NCBI RefSeq assembly: GCF_001908095.1
Contig: NZ_MKGR01000009.1
Span: 62,001-126,000, forward strand
Length of the DNA: 64,000 nt
DNA from: Xenorhabdus thuongxuanensis
GTDB lineage: Bacteria > Pseudomonadota > Gammaproteobacteria > Enterobacterales > Enterobacteriaceae
Direction of reading: 5' to 3'
Every line of letters begins with the position of its first letter. The first letter of the stretch is position 1. Below the pieces are notes generated by a model. It had not been told where the DNA came from. It did no database searches and saw only the letters and a program-made list of their open reading frames with translations. The position numbers were made by a program, and so were the translations under genes. Positions 22,449 to 32,163 of this stretch are shown piece after piece.

Positions 22449-22916
22449 TTATTCTTGCTGTAGAACCTTAATCGAATCAGGAGGTAAACCAATTTGTAAC
22501 ACAACAGGCTGGTACGCTTGCAAATTATCCCAATACGCAGCAATCTTGCGAGCAATGAAGAAACCGGCGATTCCACCACCAATCCCTCCTAAACAGATCC
22601 ATAATTGGTCAATCGTCCAAAACTGGAAAAATACTGCCCCCAAAAACAATCCCAGCAATGGCGTCAAATAAACTAGCATAGCTGAACGTAGCAGGCTGCT
22701 TTCAGGAATACCTACTTCAACCTTCTGACCCGGCTGGAGTGGTTGAGAAATTTCCAGTTCCAACTGATGGATGCTTTCTGGCCCTATCTTTTCCAGTAAA
22801 TAAGAACCACAAGCTGTTTTGGCCTGACAGCTACCGCAGCCTGAAGATGAGCCATAACGTAATAGTGCCCGGCCTTTGTGCCAACGGACAACCGTTGCCC
22901 ACTCTTTAACCATCAA
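22449..22916 (-). CDS. rseC: Sigma-E regulatory protein RseC
   Basis: 155 residues. A cysteine cluster near the N-terminus (SSGCGSCQAKTACGS) is followed by two membrane segments (about 76-95 and 103-122). RseC is an inner-membrane protein of the rpoE operon with a mild positive effect on sigma-E; homologues (RnfE-associated, SoxR-reducing complexes) also have a redox link. The start overlaps the rseB stop (ATGATG), so translation is coupled. The downstream spacer to lepA holds no clear terminator. Confidence 0.95.
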   Translation of the reverse strand: MMVKEWATVVRWHKGRALLRYGSSSGCGSCQAKTACGSYLLEKIGPESIHQLELEISQPLQPGQKVEVGIPESSLLRSAMLVYLTPLLGLFLGAVFFQFWTIDQLWICLGGIGGGIAGFFIARKIAAYWDNLQAYQPVVLQIGLPPDSIKVLQQE

Positions 22917-23875
22917 TTTTCTCCTGTAAACGTTACGCTTGCTGCAATTCGTTCCGCTGTTGCGAAAGGCAACTCACCAATGACTGTTATGCTGTTTTTG
23001 CCTCTGGCCAAAGTATAAACTGTTCTTCTGCCTTGTCGAAATGGTTGCTCATCAACAATTTTTTTATCTGAGTTAACAACATTTACAGAAAAACTAAATA
23101 ATCCATCACCATACATGATGGATTCTAACCATTCTGTCTCTGATAGCTTCTGGCTGTTACGTGAAATTTCTTTGAAACCGTCAGGCATTTTTCCAGCCAG
23201 CCAATTAAATTTCAACTTATCAGCAGGAGGAATGAGTAACATAGGAGGTAATTTCAAATCAGTAATCACATTCAGTTCCGTTTTAATATAGTCATTCACA
23301 GTTGATGACACGACACGGAATTGCTCAATAACTGTTTTATTATCCTTATCCAATAAGTCTATCAACAGAGGAAGGTGATTTTTCTCATCAATCAGAAGGT
23401 TATAGTTATAGAGGGATTTATCTTTCGATATGATGCGTACAAAATTCACAGGGTGATCGCCAATATTCGTGCTGCCTGCATCAATAAAGCGATAAAATTT
23501 TTGCAATTGGGCAAAATCGGCAAAGATGATTGGTGGAAGATAATCGACGATATGAGAACCACGGATACTAAATGAGTCTAACCCAGGTTCGTAATAGCTG
23601 ATTTGGTCACCGCGCTGAATAATTTCTCTACGTGAGCCATCCATTTGTATAATTTGGGCAATAACCTGTCCATTAATAATGGCATGACGGTAACGCAAGG
23701 GAACGAGAAATTGCTGCTCTAAAATGATAAAGCCAAGCTCATAATCTAACGTTTGAACTGCCTTACTCATATCCTGTAACAAAGCCTCAGCATTGCTTTG
23801 TTGTGCTGAGGCCTTTAGAGGATTTATAAGGCTACTCGCCAATAAAAAAACGACAACCCAAGTACGTTTCATCAC
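22913..23875 (-). CDS. rseB: Sigma-E regulatory protein RseB
   Basis: 320 residues with a cleavable signal peptide (WVVVFLLASSLINPLKASAQ). The periplasmic body has the MucB/RseB lipoprotein-like fold, with segments such as FVRIISKDKSLYNYNLLIDE and the C-terminal FTGEN. RseB binds the periplasmic part of RseA and shields it from DegS until envelope stress or LPS intermediates release it. Its start overlaps the rseA stop by four bases. Confidence 0.95.
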   Translation of the reverse strand: MMKRTWVVVFLLASSLINPLKASAQQSNAEALLQDMSKAVQTLDYELGFIILEQQFLVPLRYRHAIINGQVIAQIIQMDGSRREIIQRGDQISYYEPGLDSFSIRGSHIVDYLPPIIFADFAQLQKFYRFIDAGSTNIGDHPVNFVRIISKDKSLYNYNLLIDEKNHLPLLIDLLDKDNKTVIEQFRVVSSTVNDYIKTELNVITDLKLPPMLLIPPADKLKFNWLAGKMPDGFKEISRNSQKLSETEWLESIMYGDGLFSFSVNVVNSDKKIVDEQPFRQGRRTVYTLARGKNSITVIGELPFATAERIAASVTFTGEN

Positions 23876-24522
23876 TGTTGTTGAGACTGTTGTGGCGTTT
23901 GCTCTTCAGGAACTTGATTGGCCTGAGTGACACCATAATTATTCTTTTCAGAGTAAATGCGACGAGCAAGTTCATATTGCTGCAACATCGCATCAATTCG
24001 TTTATTGCTTTCTCGCACTTGCATATTCAGATCACCACCGAAAGTTTCTTCTTCGGCTGGAGTTACTAAGCCAACTGTTGAGGCTGTACCCATCACCGGC
24101 AATGTGTTAAAGGCCGGCGCCTCAAGTTGGTTATCAGTTTCAACACCGCTATCACTATTATACTGCTGGACACTGATAATCACAGTCAGCGATACACAGG
24201 CTGCAACACCAATTTGTACAATTTGACTCTTCCATGCGCGGATTTTATGCCAAAAGGGCATGTTAGCCCATGTTTCAGGCTTTGGCTGAGATTCCAGAAC
24301 AGATGCTGGATTAATATGAATGGGTTCTTTTTCAAGCGCCAACGCTACTTGACTCGCAATATCCAAATTCAATACATCCCCCACATCCCCACGCAGCACA
24401 TCACGCACAAGGTGATAGCGTTCCCACTGTTTCTGCATGACCGCATCTTCAGAAACCAAATGAACTACTTCACTATCAAGAGTTTCTCCATCCATTAATG
24501 CGGAAAGTTTTTCTCTTTGCAT
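23872..24522 (-). CDS. rseA: Anti-sigma-E factor RseA
   Basis: 216 residues starting MQREKLSALMDGETLDSEVV, which matches the E. coli N-terminus; an eleven-codon upstream extension is open but not conserved. The cytoplasmic anti-sigma domain leads into a membrane segment near residues 92-112 (IVQIGVAACVSLTVIISVQQ). The periplasmic tail ends in a Gln-rich stretch (EEQTPQQSQQQ). RseA holds sigma-E inactive at the membrane until cut by DegS and RseP. It lies between rpoE and rseB in the conserved operon. Confidence 0.95.
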   Translation of the reverse strand: MQREKLSALMDGETLDSEVVHLVSEDAVMQKQWERYHLVRDVLRGDVGDVLNLDIASQVALALEKEPIHINPASVLESQPKPETWANMPFWHKIRAWKSQIVQIGVAACVSLTVIISVQQYNSDSGVETDNQLEAPAFNTLPVMGTASTVGLVTPAEEETFGGDLNMQVRESNKRIDAMLQQYELARRIYSEKNNYGVTQANQVPEEQTPQQSQQQ

Positions 24523-24566
24523 GCCAAAGTACCCTTCAATATTGTTTTGTCCCACTGTTTTCCACT

Positions 24567-25142
24567 TTATTGTTGGATCAGTGGTTGAACTTTATTATCA
24601 ATTGCTTCCCTTGCCCGAAAAATTCGTGAACGCACAGTGCCTACAGGACATTCCATGATGTCGGCTATCTCTTCATAGCTCAACCCATCCAACTCCCTCA
24701 ACGTAATCGCTACTCTCAAATCTTCTGGAAGCGATTCAATGGTGCGGAAAACCACTTCCTTTAATTCTTCAGACAACATTAAATTCTCAGGGTTCGAAAT
24801 TTCTTTTAATGAACTTGACGTATCATAATTTTCTGCATCGTTGGCATCCAGATCATTGGATGGTGGACGACGCCCCTGAGCAACTAAATAATTTTTCGCG
24901 GTATTAACGGCAATACGGTACAACCATGTATAAAATGCACTATCACCCCGGAAAGAAGAAAGTGCCCGATAAGTCTTAATGAAAACCTCCTGAGCAACAT
25001 CGGGAACGTCGCCTTGAGGTACGTAACGAGCAATCAGGCTCGCTACTTTGTGCTGGTATCTTATCACCAGCAAATTAAACGCTTTTTGGTCGCCCTTCTG
25101 GACACGTTCAATCAGCATTTGATCCGTTAACTGCTCGCTCAT
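24567..25142 (-). CDS. rpoE: RNA polymerase sigma-E factor
   Basis: 191 residues, identical in length to E. coli RpoE. Region 2 (YQHKVASLIARYVPQGDVPD, AQEVFIKTYRAL) and region 4 (RELDGLSYEEIADIMECPVG, TVRSRIFRAREA) of an ECF sigma factor are intact. It directs transcription of envelope-stress genes such as those for outer-membrane assembly factors and proteases. It heads the rpoE-rseA-rseB-rseC operon. A sigma-E-type promoter about 85-115 bases upstream indicates autoregulation. Confidence 0.98.
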   Translation of the reverse strand: MSEQLTDQMLIERVQKGDQKAFNLLVIRYQHKVASLIARYVPQGDVPDVAQEVFIKTYRALSSFRGDSAFYTWLYRIAVNTAKNYLVAQGRRPPSNDLDANDAENYDTSSSLKEISNPENLMLSEELKEVVFRTIESLPEDLRVAITLRELDGLSYEEIADIMECPVGTVRSRIFRAREAIDNKVQPLIQQ

Positions 25143-25228
25143 CCGAGGTTCACTCTCCTGAGGTAAAACTCCACATTTATACTTAAATTAAACCAATATG
25201 ATGTTCTGATTTCCCGAACAAGCATGAC

Positions 25229-25255
25229 TTTGAGTATCAGTTCACTGTGAAGTTC
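25229..25255 (-). promoter_or_regulatory. Sigma-E autoregulatory promoter of rpoE
   Basis: On the minus strand GAACTT (25250-25255) is followed after exactly 16 bases by TCAAA (25229-25233). This fits the sigma-E consensus of GGAACTT and TCAAA/TCTGA. E. coli rpoE has an equivalent promoter. Confidence 0.75.
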
Positions 25256-25421
25256 AACTTTAGTTGTAATTTTAATTACAACCACCTGTTATTTTCGTAT
25301 TGCACTTTTCTAAATCATAGCCGCTATTTTACAGGGCACGCTATTTTAATCTGAGAAAAAGAAAACCTTTGAGTTATTATACCGAAAAATCTAATCCACC
25401 ATCTCAATAGTGCTAACATCC

Positions 25422-26189
25422 TCAATAATAAAAATAAAAATCTGTTACTAACTGACGAAAGTCGTCTGAATATGTACCATCTGAAGAACGAATCGTTAGT
25501 TCACTCACCTGGGTGCCCTGTTTTTGTTGTGACAATCCCAGTAATAGCCGATGCAACGGCTTATCTTGCCTGTCTCGAATATTGACTCGGAAATGGGTAA
25601 ACCATCCCAAATCTGATGCCATTCTTTCAAATTGCCCACCAATTTCATAAGGCAGTACCAAGCAAAATAACCCTGTTGGCGTAATCAATGCCCGTACACA
25701 CGCCAATAACCCCTGATGCGTCAATGATTCCGTGTAGCGAGCCTGATTGCGAGCTTCATTTCGACATGCAATAGCAGGTTCAAAATAAGGAGGATTGCTA
25801 ACTATCAAATCGTATTGAGAGTTAATTTTCCGCAACTCATTTTGTTGCACATGTTGTCGCACGAAATCATGAATATCCTGCTGATATACCCTAATACGGG
25901 AAGGCCACGGTGATTGCTGTACATTATCCACTGCCTGCATTGCCGCAAGACCATCCAACTCCACCGCATCAATAATGGTATCTTCGTTTGTACGTTGGGC
26001 TATCATCAACGCAATCAAACCACTGCCACATCCAATATCCAGACATCTTTTCCTGTTATATACTGGCGCCCAGGTTCCCAACAACACACCATCCGTTCCG
26101 ACTTTCATCGCACATTTATCATGCCCAACAAAAAACTGTTTAAATGTAAAACCACCGCGGCGAAAAACGGGTTTCTGTATCGATGCCAT
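25422..26189 (-). CDS. yfiC: tRNA1(Val) (adenine37-N6)-methyltransferase
   Basis: 255 residues. The S-adenosylmethionine-binding motif is LDIGCGSGLIALM and the N6-adenine-type catalytic motif is SNPPYFEP. The N-terminus FRRGGFTFKQFFVGHDKCAM is characteristic of YfiC/TrmN6. It methylates A37 of tRNA-Val. It is divergent from srmB, as in E. coli. About 280 bases separate it from rpoE. Confidence 0.94.
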   Translation of the reverse strand: MASIQKPVFRRGGFTFKQFFVGHDKCAMKVGTDGVLLGTWAPVYNRKRCLDIGCGSGLIALMIAQRTNEDTIIDAVELDGLAAMQAVDNVQQSPWPSRIRVYQQDIHDFVRQHVQQNELRKINSQYDLIVSNPPYFEPAIACRNEARNQARYTESLTHQGLLACVRALITPTGLFCLVLPYEIGGQFERMASDLGWFTHFRVNIRDRQDKPLHRLLLGLSQQKQGTQVSELTIRSSDGTYSDDFRQLVTDFYFYY

Positions 26190-26332
26190 GACCTATATCT
26201 GCTGAAATTAGAATTTGTCATAGCATAAATCTTATAGCCGATGGATAAAAGCAACCTGCTTATTAGATGCTTTTATAGGATGAAGAATGCGACTAACCTG
26301 TTTATAATCGGCGCCCCAAACAGAGGTATATG

Positions 26333-27673
26333 ATGACTGCGACAAATTTTTCCGAATTCGAACTTGATGAATCCCTGCTTGAAGCACTGAACGACAAAGG
26401 CTACGAACGCCCAACCGCCATTCAGGCAGCAGCCATTCCTGCGGCTATGGACGGACGTGATGTATTAGGCTCAGCGCCGACCGGTACAGGTAAGACCGCC
26501 GCTTACCTGCTGCCAGTACTGCAACATTTACTGGATTTTCCTCGCAAAAAATCGGGGCCTCCACGTATCCTGATTTTGACACCAACCCGTGAACTGGCAA
26601 TGCAGGTTGCAGAACAGGCAAAAGAACTGGCGGCTCATACACATTTGGACATCGCTACAATCACAGGTGGTGTTGCCTATATGAATCACGCGGAAGTATT
26701 CAGTGAGAATCAGGATATTGTTGTCGCAACGACAGGGCGTCTGCTGCAATACATCAAAGAAGAAAATTTCGACTGCCGTGCAGTGGAAACACTGATCCTT
26801 GATGAAGCTGATCGCATGTTGGATATGGGATTCGCCAACGATGTCGAAACGATTGCAGGTGAAACCCGCTGGCGTAAACAAACGCTGTTATTCTCCGCAA
26901 CCCTGGAAGGGGAATCCATCCGTGATTTTGCTGAGCGCCTGCTAACTGATCCTGTTGAGATCGATGCCGAACCTTCTCGCCGTGAGCGCAAGAAAATTCA
27001 GCAATTTCACTATCGGGCTGATTCGTTAGAACATAAAACAGCCCTGCTGTGTCACCTTCTCCAGCAACCTGAAGTGACTAAGTCCATTGTTTTCGTGCGT
27101 AAACGAGAGCGTGTCCGCGAACTTGTCGATTGGCTGAACCAGGCAGGCATTCAAGCGTGTTTCCTTGAAGGTGAAATGGTGCAAGCCAAGCGTACAGATG
27201 CCGTAAAACGCTTGAATGATGGTAAAGTCAAAGTCTTAGTCGCAACCGACGTTGCTTCCCGTGGATTGGATATCGAGGATGTCAGCCACGTTTTTAACTT
27301 CGATTTGCCTCGTACCGCGGATGTTTACTTGCACCGGATTGGTCGTACTGCTCGCGCAGGTCGTAAAGGAACAGCCATTGCTCTGGTTGAAGCCCACGAT
27401 CACCTACTTTTGGGCAAAATCAGCCGTTACCTCAACGAACCTTTGAAAATACGAGTGGTTGATGAGCTTCGCCCACAAACCAAAGCGCCAAGCGATAAAA
27501 AGAGCTATAAACCATCCAAAAAAGTGTTAGCAAAACGTAAAGAAAAGAAGAAAACAGACGAAACGAAGAAAAACCGAGTGAAAGTTCGTCATCGCGACAA
27601 AAAAAATATCGGTAAACGTCGTGCTGCTTCTGGTAATCCTAGACCAGAATTAACTGAATCTAGCAACGATTAA
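26333..27673 (+). CDS. srmB: ATP-dependent RNA helicase SrmB
   Basis: A 446-residue DEAD-box helicase. Motifs in order are APTGTGKTAAY (I), PTRELAMQV (Ia), LDEADRMLDMG (II), FSATLEG (III), VATDVASRGLDI and HRIGRTARAGRKG (VI). A basic C-terminal tail of Lys and Arg follows. SrmB assists early 50S ribosome assembly. The second of two adjacent ATGs is preferred because it gives the E. coli-like start MTATNFSEFELDE and a six-base gap to AGAGG. Confidence 0.97.
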   Translation: MTATNFSEFELDESLLEALNDKGYERPTAIQAAAIPAAMDGRDVLGSAPTGTGKTAAYLLPVLQHLLDFPRKKSGPPRILILTPTRELAMQVAEQAKELAAHTHLDIATITGGVAYMNHAEVFSENQDIVVATTGRLLQYIKEENFDCRAVETLILDEADRMLDMGFANDVETIAGETRWRKQTLLFSATLEGESIRDFAERLLTDPVEIDAEPSRRERKKIQQFHYRADSLEHKTALLCHLLQQPEVTKSIVFVRKRERVRELVDWLNQAGIQACFLEGEMVQAKRTDAVKRLNDGKVKVLVATDVASRGLDIEDVSHVFNFDLPRTADVYLHRIGRTARAGRKGTAIALVEAHDHLLLGKISRYLNEPLKIRVVDELRPQTKAPSDKKSYKPSKKVLAKRKEKKKTDETKKNRVKVRHRDKKNIGKRRAASGNPRPELTESSND

Positions 27674-27693
27674 CTAATAACCGATTGTAGAAT

Positions 27694-27724
27694 ATGGGCG
27701 AAGCCATACAATGAATTCGCCCAT
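27694..27724 (+). terminator. Hairpin after srmB
   Basis: ATGGGCGAA (27694-27702) pairs with TTCGCCCAT (27716-27724). It lies between the convergent srmB and lipase genes. The following U-tract is weak. Confidence 0.5.
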
Positions 27725-27749
27725 GTTCCAGCAGACTGAGCGCTAAATA

Positions 27750-28793
27750 TTACACAGCATAATGCTGCTCACTTTGCTGCGATGTGATATCTGTATCTGT
27801 AACATCAGTTGACGCTAACAGGGTATTACCATTGTTCAACCAAGGCTTTTGTTCCGCCATAAATTCGAGGACAGCTTCCAAAAAATGCGCTTTAAAAGTA
27901 TGTAAGCCATATCGATTAGGCAACATGACATCCCATATGCTCTCCAATTCATATTCATATTTAAGCTCTATTTCGTGCCCCATCGGTTGACGAATTGGTA
28001 ATGTTTTTTGTAAGTTCCCCAGCCAATCATGCTGGACGGTATAATGGCGAATCAAGCCACTATCAGCCAATTCACGAGCGACTTCGGGTGAAACTCCCAT
28101 ATGTTTCAATGTAGAGTCAGAAACACTGACAGAATTATAAATAACTGCTGGTTTTCCTGTTGCCAATGCAGCCACGGTTGCTAATCCCCCCCCCAATGAA
28201 TGCCCTGTGAAAATGACATTTTCACCAAATACTTCTAACGCCTTATGTGCCAATTCAACGGCTTGATTATATTGCTTTTCATTGTAACCAAGCCCTTGAC
28301 GAATACTTACCATAAAATCCTTTAATTCATTCGATCCTGTGAAAGAGACAATATATAAGCCCTTGTTATGGTATACACCAGCCTGAAATCCTGTTGAATA
28401 ATCATTCAGAGTGTCAGGATCAATGCCCAATTTTGATAAATCCTCATCAGACAAGCGCACATAATCGCCAATTCCTAAACTACTTTGTCGATAAACATCA
28501 CGGGTAACCAGCGTCAAGGTATAATCGACCAATTTAGATTGTTTCCCCGCAATATCATTGGCTTTCAATTCAGGGGCTGCCATCGCACTGGCATTTAAGT
28601 TATTAACTAATGATTGATAGAGCACATTAGCCTGCTTGGTATTTTCTGAAAGTGAAATGCTAGGGGAAGAAATATGATCAACTTTGTCAGGTGGTGACTG
28701 AGCTGGAGAATTAGACTGAGGTTGTAGAGCATTTCCTTGTAAGGAATAAAGTCCCAAGTTACTTAACGAACTAGTATTAACTGATAAAGTCAT
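27750..28793 (-). CDS. Class-3-type lipase or phospholipase
   Basis: A 347-residue alpha/beta hydrolase. The nucleophile elbow is FTGHSLGGGLA (Ser199), preceded by the family block GLYIVSFTGSNELKDF. A later Asp (HDWLGN) and His (HTFKAHFLEA) could complete the triad. The first 55 residues are rich in Ser, Asn, Pro and Gln and look unstructured, and there is no Sec signal peptide. Such leaders occur in effectors of dedicated secretion systems, so delivery to host or competitor cells is possible but inferred. It is not part of the conserved srmB-grcA order and is bracketed by hairpins on both sides, so it appears to be an acquired single-gene unit. Confidence 0.75.
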   Translation of the reverse strand: MTLSVNTSSLSNLGLYSLQGNALQPQSNSPAQSPPDKVDHISSPSISLSENTKQANVLYQSLVNNLNASAMAAPELKANDIAGKQSKLVDYTLTLVTRDVYRQSSLGIGDYVRLSDEDLSKLGIDPDTLNDYSTGFQAGVYHNKGLYIVSFTGSNELKDFMVSIRQGLGYNEKQYNQAVELAHKALEVFGENVIFTGHSLGGGLATVAALATGKPAVIYNSVSVSDSTLKHMGVSPEVARELADSGLIRHYTVQHDWLGNLQKTLPIRQPMGHEIELKYEYELESIWDVMLPNRYGLHTFKAHFLEAVLEFMAEQKPWLNNGNTLLASTDVTDTDITSQQSEQHYAV

Positions 28794-28926
28794 AAAATTC
28801 TCCTACAGATTATTTAAATTTGGTGTGGTTTAAACGCCCAAACTCTCTATCGGCAGAATTTTTAACAAAATTAAAACAAATTTAATTTTTATTTAACAAA
28901 ATAAATTCACATAATAAAAACATGGG

Positions 28927-28957
28927 AATAAAAAAAGGGAGTATCAATTCTCCCTTT
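28927..28957 (-). terminator. Intrinsic terminator of grcA
   Basis: On the minus strand AAAGGGAG and CTCCCTTT form an eight-pair stem with an eight-base loop (paired bases 28934-28957), followed by a run of T. It follows the grcA stop and separates it from the lipase gene. Confidence 0.85.
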
Positions 28958-28980
28958 AGATTTTTTGCTTGAGACAAGAA

Positions 28981-29364
28981 TTACAAGCTTTCTGTAAAAG
29001 TACGAGCAATAACATCACGTTGCTGTTCTGGAGTCAGAGAATTAAAGCGAACAGCATAACCAGATACCCGAATTGTAAGCTGGGGATATTTTTCGGGGTG
29101 TTTTACCGCATCTTCCAACGTTTCGCGGCGCAAAACATTAACATTCAGATGTTGTCCGCCTTCTACACGTACAGTCGGCTTGACCTCCAACGGGATCTCG
29201 CGATATTCAAATTGCCCCAACTCCCCTTTGGTAACAATCTGGCCTTCATCGTAATCTGCTTTGGCACAGATACAACGCGCTTCATTTTTTTCATCATCCA
29301 ACAGCCAAAAAGAATTCATTAATGCAGCGTTATCGGATTGGGTAATTTGAATCCCAGTAATCAT
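28981..29364 (-). CDS. grcA: Autonomous glycyl radical cofactor
   Basis: 127 residues, the same length as E. coli YfiD and nearly identical at the C-terminus. The glycyl-radical segment is [20 protein letters not shown], in the position of the pyruvate formate-lyase radical glycine. It can replace the damaged C-terminal part of PflB after oxygen exposure, supporting fermentation. A perfect FNR box lies about 107 bases upstream, consistent with anaerobic induction. An intrinsic terminator follows. Confidence 0.97.
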   Translation of the reverse strand: MITGIQITQSDNAALMNSFWLLDDEKNEARCICAKADYDEGQIVTKGELGQFEYREIPLEVKPTVRVEGGQHLNVNVLRRETLEDAVKHPEKYPQLTIRVSGYAVRFNSLTPEQQRDVIARTFTESL

Positions 29365-29464
29365 TTATACCTCCAACATCATCATCTTGGTTATTTGATC
29401 AAACCACTATTTAATCAATGATCGTTCCTGATTTTCTGTATACCAGCACAAATGAGAAGATTCT

Positions 29465-29478
29465 TTGATTATAATCAA
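29465..29478. promoter_or_regulatory. FNR box upstream of grcA
   Basis: TTGATTATAATCAA is a perfect match to the FNR consensus TTGAT-N4-ATCAA. E. coli yfiD is activated by FNR from comparable sites. The 335-base grcA-ung spacer otherwise holds AT-rich sequence and a possible half-site near 29394 (TTGATCAAA). Confidence 0.8.
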
Positions 29479-29699
29479 CTAATTTCATAAGGTTATTGAT
29501 AGTAATTTCATAACATTATGTTTTTAATCGTCTTTTATAGCAGAATCGAATAAAATTATTTTTATATTTTTTCAAAAAAATTTATAAAAATAGCTTTTTA
29601 TCCTGAGAATTAAGTGTGGATTGGGATCTGAGGGTTTCCCTATCCCAAGGGAATCGGTAAGCTTAAGCCATCTGATAATCATCTAGAAAGGGATTAGCT

Positions 29700-30380
29700 A
29701 TGTCCGCACCTCTCACATGGCACGATGTCATCGGCAATGAAAAGAAACAACCTTATTTTGTTGATACATTGGCTTATGTTGCCAATGAACGTCAGACTGG
29801 AAAAACCATTTATCCGCCTCAAACAGATGTTTTCAATGCATTCCGCTATACCGAATTGGCTGATGTAAAAGTTGTGATTTTGGGACAAGATCCTTACCAC
29901 GGCCCAAATCAGGCGCACGGTTTGGCTTTCTCTGTACAGTCGGGTATTCCTGCACCACCTTCTCTCGTTAATATGTACAAAGAACTGGAATCGGATATTG
30001 CTGGATTTACTCGTCCAAATCACGGTTGCTTGATAAGCTGGGCAAAACAGGGGGTATTATTGCTCAATACCGTACTCACCGTTGAGCGCGGCAACGCACA
30101 TTCCCATGCTCATTTGGGTTGGGAAACGTTCACTGACAAAGTCATTGCAGCAATCAATGAACATCGCAACGGAGTCATTTTCTTGCTTTGGGGATCTCAT
30201 GCCCAGAAAAAAGGTCACTTTATTGATAACCAACGCCATCATGTATTAAAAGCGCCCCATCCTTCACCTTTGTCTGCCCATCGTGGTTTCTTAGGTTGTA
30301 AACATTTCTCACAGGCCAACAGCTTATTGGAAGCACAGGGATTATCCCCAATAGATTGGGAACCCCAATTGCCCCAATAA
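29700..30380 (+). CDS. ung: Uracil-DNA glycosylase
   Basis: 226 residues. The catalytic motif [19 protein letters not shown] (Asp64) and the uracil-binding [11 protein letters not shown] are intact. Ung removes uracil arising from cytosine deamination or dUTP misincorporation. It is divergent from grcA and convergent with grpE, and shares a hairpin with grpE at its 3' end. This grcA-ung neighbourhood is conserved in enterics. Confidence 0.98.
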   Translation: MSAPLTWHDVIGNEKKQPYFVDTLAYVANERQTGKTIYPPQTDVFNAFRYTELADVKVVILGQDPYHGPNQAHGLAFSVQSGIPAPPSLVNMYKELESDIAGFTRPNHGCLISWAKQGVLLLNTVLTVERGNAHSHAHLGWETFTDKVIAAINEHRNGVIFLLWGSHAQKKGHFIDNQRHHVLKAPHPSPLSAHRGFLGCKHFSQANSLLEAQGLSPIDWEPQLPQ

Positions 30381-30398
30381 CCGATCTCTGCCTACAAA

Positions 30399-30424
30399 AA
30401 TGCCGCCTTTCAAATGGCGGCATT
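30399..30424. terminator. Bidirectional hairpin between ung and grpE
   Basis: AATGCCGCC (30399-30407) pairs with GGCGGCATT (30416-30424) with an eight-base loop. Both flanking genes end here. The A-rich left flank would supply U residues for the grpE transcript. Confidence 0.75.
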
Positions 30425-30445
30425 GCATCATGAGATACCGTAATC

Positions 30446-31027
30446 TTATTTAGAAACAGCAACCATTGCAGGACGTAATAAACGACCATTCAAGGTATAA
30501 CCTTTCTGCATCACCAACATAACCTGATTAGGTTCATGCTGATCGGATTCCATCATGGTCATCGCCTGATGCACTTCTGGATTGAAAGGGACATTAGTGT
30601 CACTGACCACTTCAACACCAAACTTACCCACTGAATCGATAAAAGATTTCAGAGTCAGTTCAATACCTTCAACCATTGGCAGTAGTGCTTCATTGGTACG
30701 ATCGGCCACATCTAATGCACGTTCCAGATTGTCGATAACGGGTAGCAGTTCATTGACAAATTTTTCCAATGCAAATTTATGTGCCTTTTCTACATCCAGC
30801 TCAGTACGACGGCGGATGTTTTCGATTTCAGCACGCGCACGCAATAAAGCATCACGTTCGTTAGCCTGAGCCTGTTTCAGTTGTTCTTCCAACTCAGCAA
30901 CACGCGGATCAACAACATTTTCAGTCTCTGGCGCATCTGCCTGTTCCGCATTTATTTGTTGCTCTAATACATTTTCTGTATTTTCTGCGACTTGCTCATC
31001 AGGTACTTTTTGGTCTTTACTACTCAT
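30446..31027 (-). CDS. grpE: Nucleotide exchange factor GrpE
   Basis: 193 residues. The acidic N-terminus leads into a long coiled coil (about 45-85, [20 protein letters not shown]). The four-helix and beta-wing parts follow, with [19 protein letters not shown] and the C-terminal [19 protein letters not shown]. GrpE releases ADP from DnaK in the Hsp70 cycle. A textbook sigma-32 promoter lies 45-73 bases upstream. Confidence 0.97.
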   Translation of the reverse strand: MSSKDQKVPDEQVAENTENVLEQQINAEQADAPETENVVDPRVAELEEQLKQAQANERDALLRARAEIENIRRRTELDVEKAHKFALEKFVNELLPVIDNLERALDVADRTNEALLPMVEGIELTLKSFIDSVGKFGVEVVSDTNVPFNPEVHQAMTMMESDQHEPNQVMLVMQKGYTLNGRLLRPAMVAVSK

Positions 31028-31071
31028 GAATATCTCCGCGTATTTTGTATTATCTTCGCCATTTGAGCTTT

Positions 31072-31100
31072 ATTATGGGGATCAAAATGCGGGATTCAAG
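31072..31100 (-). promoter_or_regulatory. Sigma-32 heat-shock promoter of grpE
   Basis: On the minus strand CTTGAA (31095-31100) and CCCCATAAT (31072-31080) are separated by 14 bases, matching the sigma-32 consensus closely. E. coli grpE is a sigma-32 gene with the same -10 sequence. Confidence 0.88.
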
Positions 31101-31152
31101 GGAACAATCATTATTGTGAAGGCAAAACCATATGCTAAAGGAAATAACAGCA

Positions 31153-32031
31153 ATGAATAATGAATTCAAATGCATCGGTATTGTCGGTCGTCCACGTCAC
31201 CCTGAAGCGCTGGCCACCCATGAAATGCTGTACCACTGGCTGGTATCTAAAGGTTATTGCGTCATTGTGGATAGACAGGTCGCGAAAGACATTAATTTAA
31301 AAGGTGCTCAGACTGGAGGATTGACAGAAATTGGTAAAACTGCCGATCTTGTGATTGTTGTCGGTGGGGATGGCAATATGCTCGGTGCAACCAGAGTATT
31401 ATCACGTTATAACATCAAAGTCATTGGTATCAACCGAGGAAATTTGGGCTTTTTAACGGATTTAGATCCCGATAATGCTTTGCAGCAACTATCCGAAGTT
31501 TTAGATGGCAAATATCGAGACGAAAAACGTTTTCTGCTTGAGGCTCAAGTGACAAAAACCGGACATAAATCCCGTCGTAGTACTGCATTAAATGAAGTCG
31601 TACTACATCCAGGCAAAGTTGCCCATATGATTGAATTCGAAGTATATATTGATGAACGTTTTGCTTTTTCTCAACGTTCAGACGGCTTAATCATAGCAAC
31701 ACCCACTGGCTCTACAGCCTATTCACTGTCTGCCGGAGGGCCTATATTAACCCCAAACTTAGATGCTATCGTACTAGTACCGATGTTTCCACATACGCTC
31801 TCGGCACGCCCTCTCGTTATTAGCAGCGAAAGTAGCATTCGCCTGAAATTTGCCCAAAGCAGCAATGACTATGAAGTCAGTTGTGACAGCCAAATTGTCC
31901 TGCCAATCCAAGATGGTGAAGAAGTGATCATCAAACGCAGTGACTATAATCTGCATTTAATTCATCCAAAAGATTACAACTATTTCAATACACTGAGTAC
32001 AAAACTGGGCTGGTCGAAAAAAATGTTCTAA
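31153..32031 (+). CDS. nadK: NAD kinase
   Basis: 292 residues, the E. coli length, when started at [20 protein letters not shown]; seven further upstream codons are open but not conserved. Motifs are [14 protein letters not shown] (GGDG, catalytic Asp), [11 protein letters not shown] (NE/D) and [16 protein letters not shown]. It phosphorylates NAD to NADP. It is divergent from grpE and upstream of recN, as in E. coli. Confidence 0.97.
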   Translation: MNNEFKCIGIVGRPRHPEALATHEMLYHWLVSKGYCVIVDRQVAKDINLKGAQTGGLTEIGKTADLVIVVGGDGNMLGATRVLSRYNIKVIGINRGNLGFLTDLDPDNALQQLSEVLDGKYRDEKRFLLEAQVTKTGHKSRRSTALNEVVLHPGKVAHMIEFEVYIDERFAFSQRSDGLIIATPTGSTAYSLSAGGPILTPNLDAIVLVPMFPHTLSARPLVISSESSIRLKFAQSSNDYEVSCDSQIVLPIQDGEEVIIKRSDYNLHLIHPKDYNYFNTLSTKLGWSKKMF

Positions 32032-32051
32032 AAATAAACCTCCCTACTTTA

Positions 32052-32145
32052 CTGTATAAAAAACCAGTTTATACTGTATGAAAGCACAGACGTGTTTTTA
32101 TACACAGGAACATGTTCTTATGCAGTAACGTGTTTATATACAGTA
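32052..32145 (+). promoter_or_regulatory. recN SOS promoter region with LexA boxes
   Basis: Two 16-base sites of the form CTG-N10-CAG are present: CTGTATAAAAAACCAG (32052-32067) and CTGTATGAAAGCACAG (32074-32089). A third, degenerate site is TAACGTGTTTATATACAGTA (32126-32145). A -10-like TATACT (32070-32075) sits between the first two, so LexA would block polymerase. Multiple boxes before recN are also known in E. coli. Confidence 0.85.
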
Positions 32146-32163
32146 AAAAGAAGGAGGGGCACG

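Noticed and set aside
32090-32107. A possible additional LexA box (GTGTTTTTATACACAG) between the listed ones
   Set aside because: The left half lacks the essential CTG, so it was not counted as a separate operator.
32092-32163. Longer N-terminus for recN
   Set aside because: It would run through the LexA-box promoter region; the start at 32164 has a strong ribosome site and family match.
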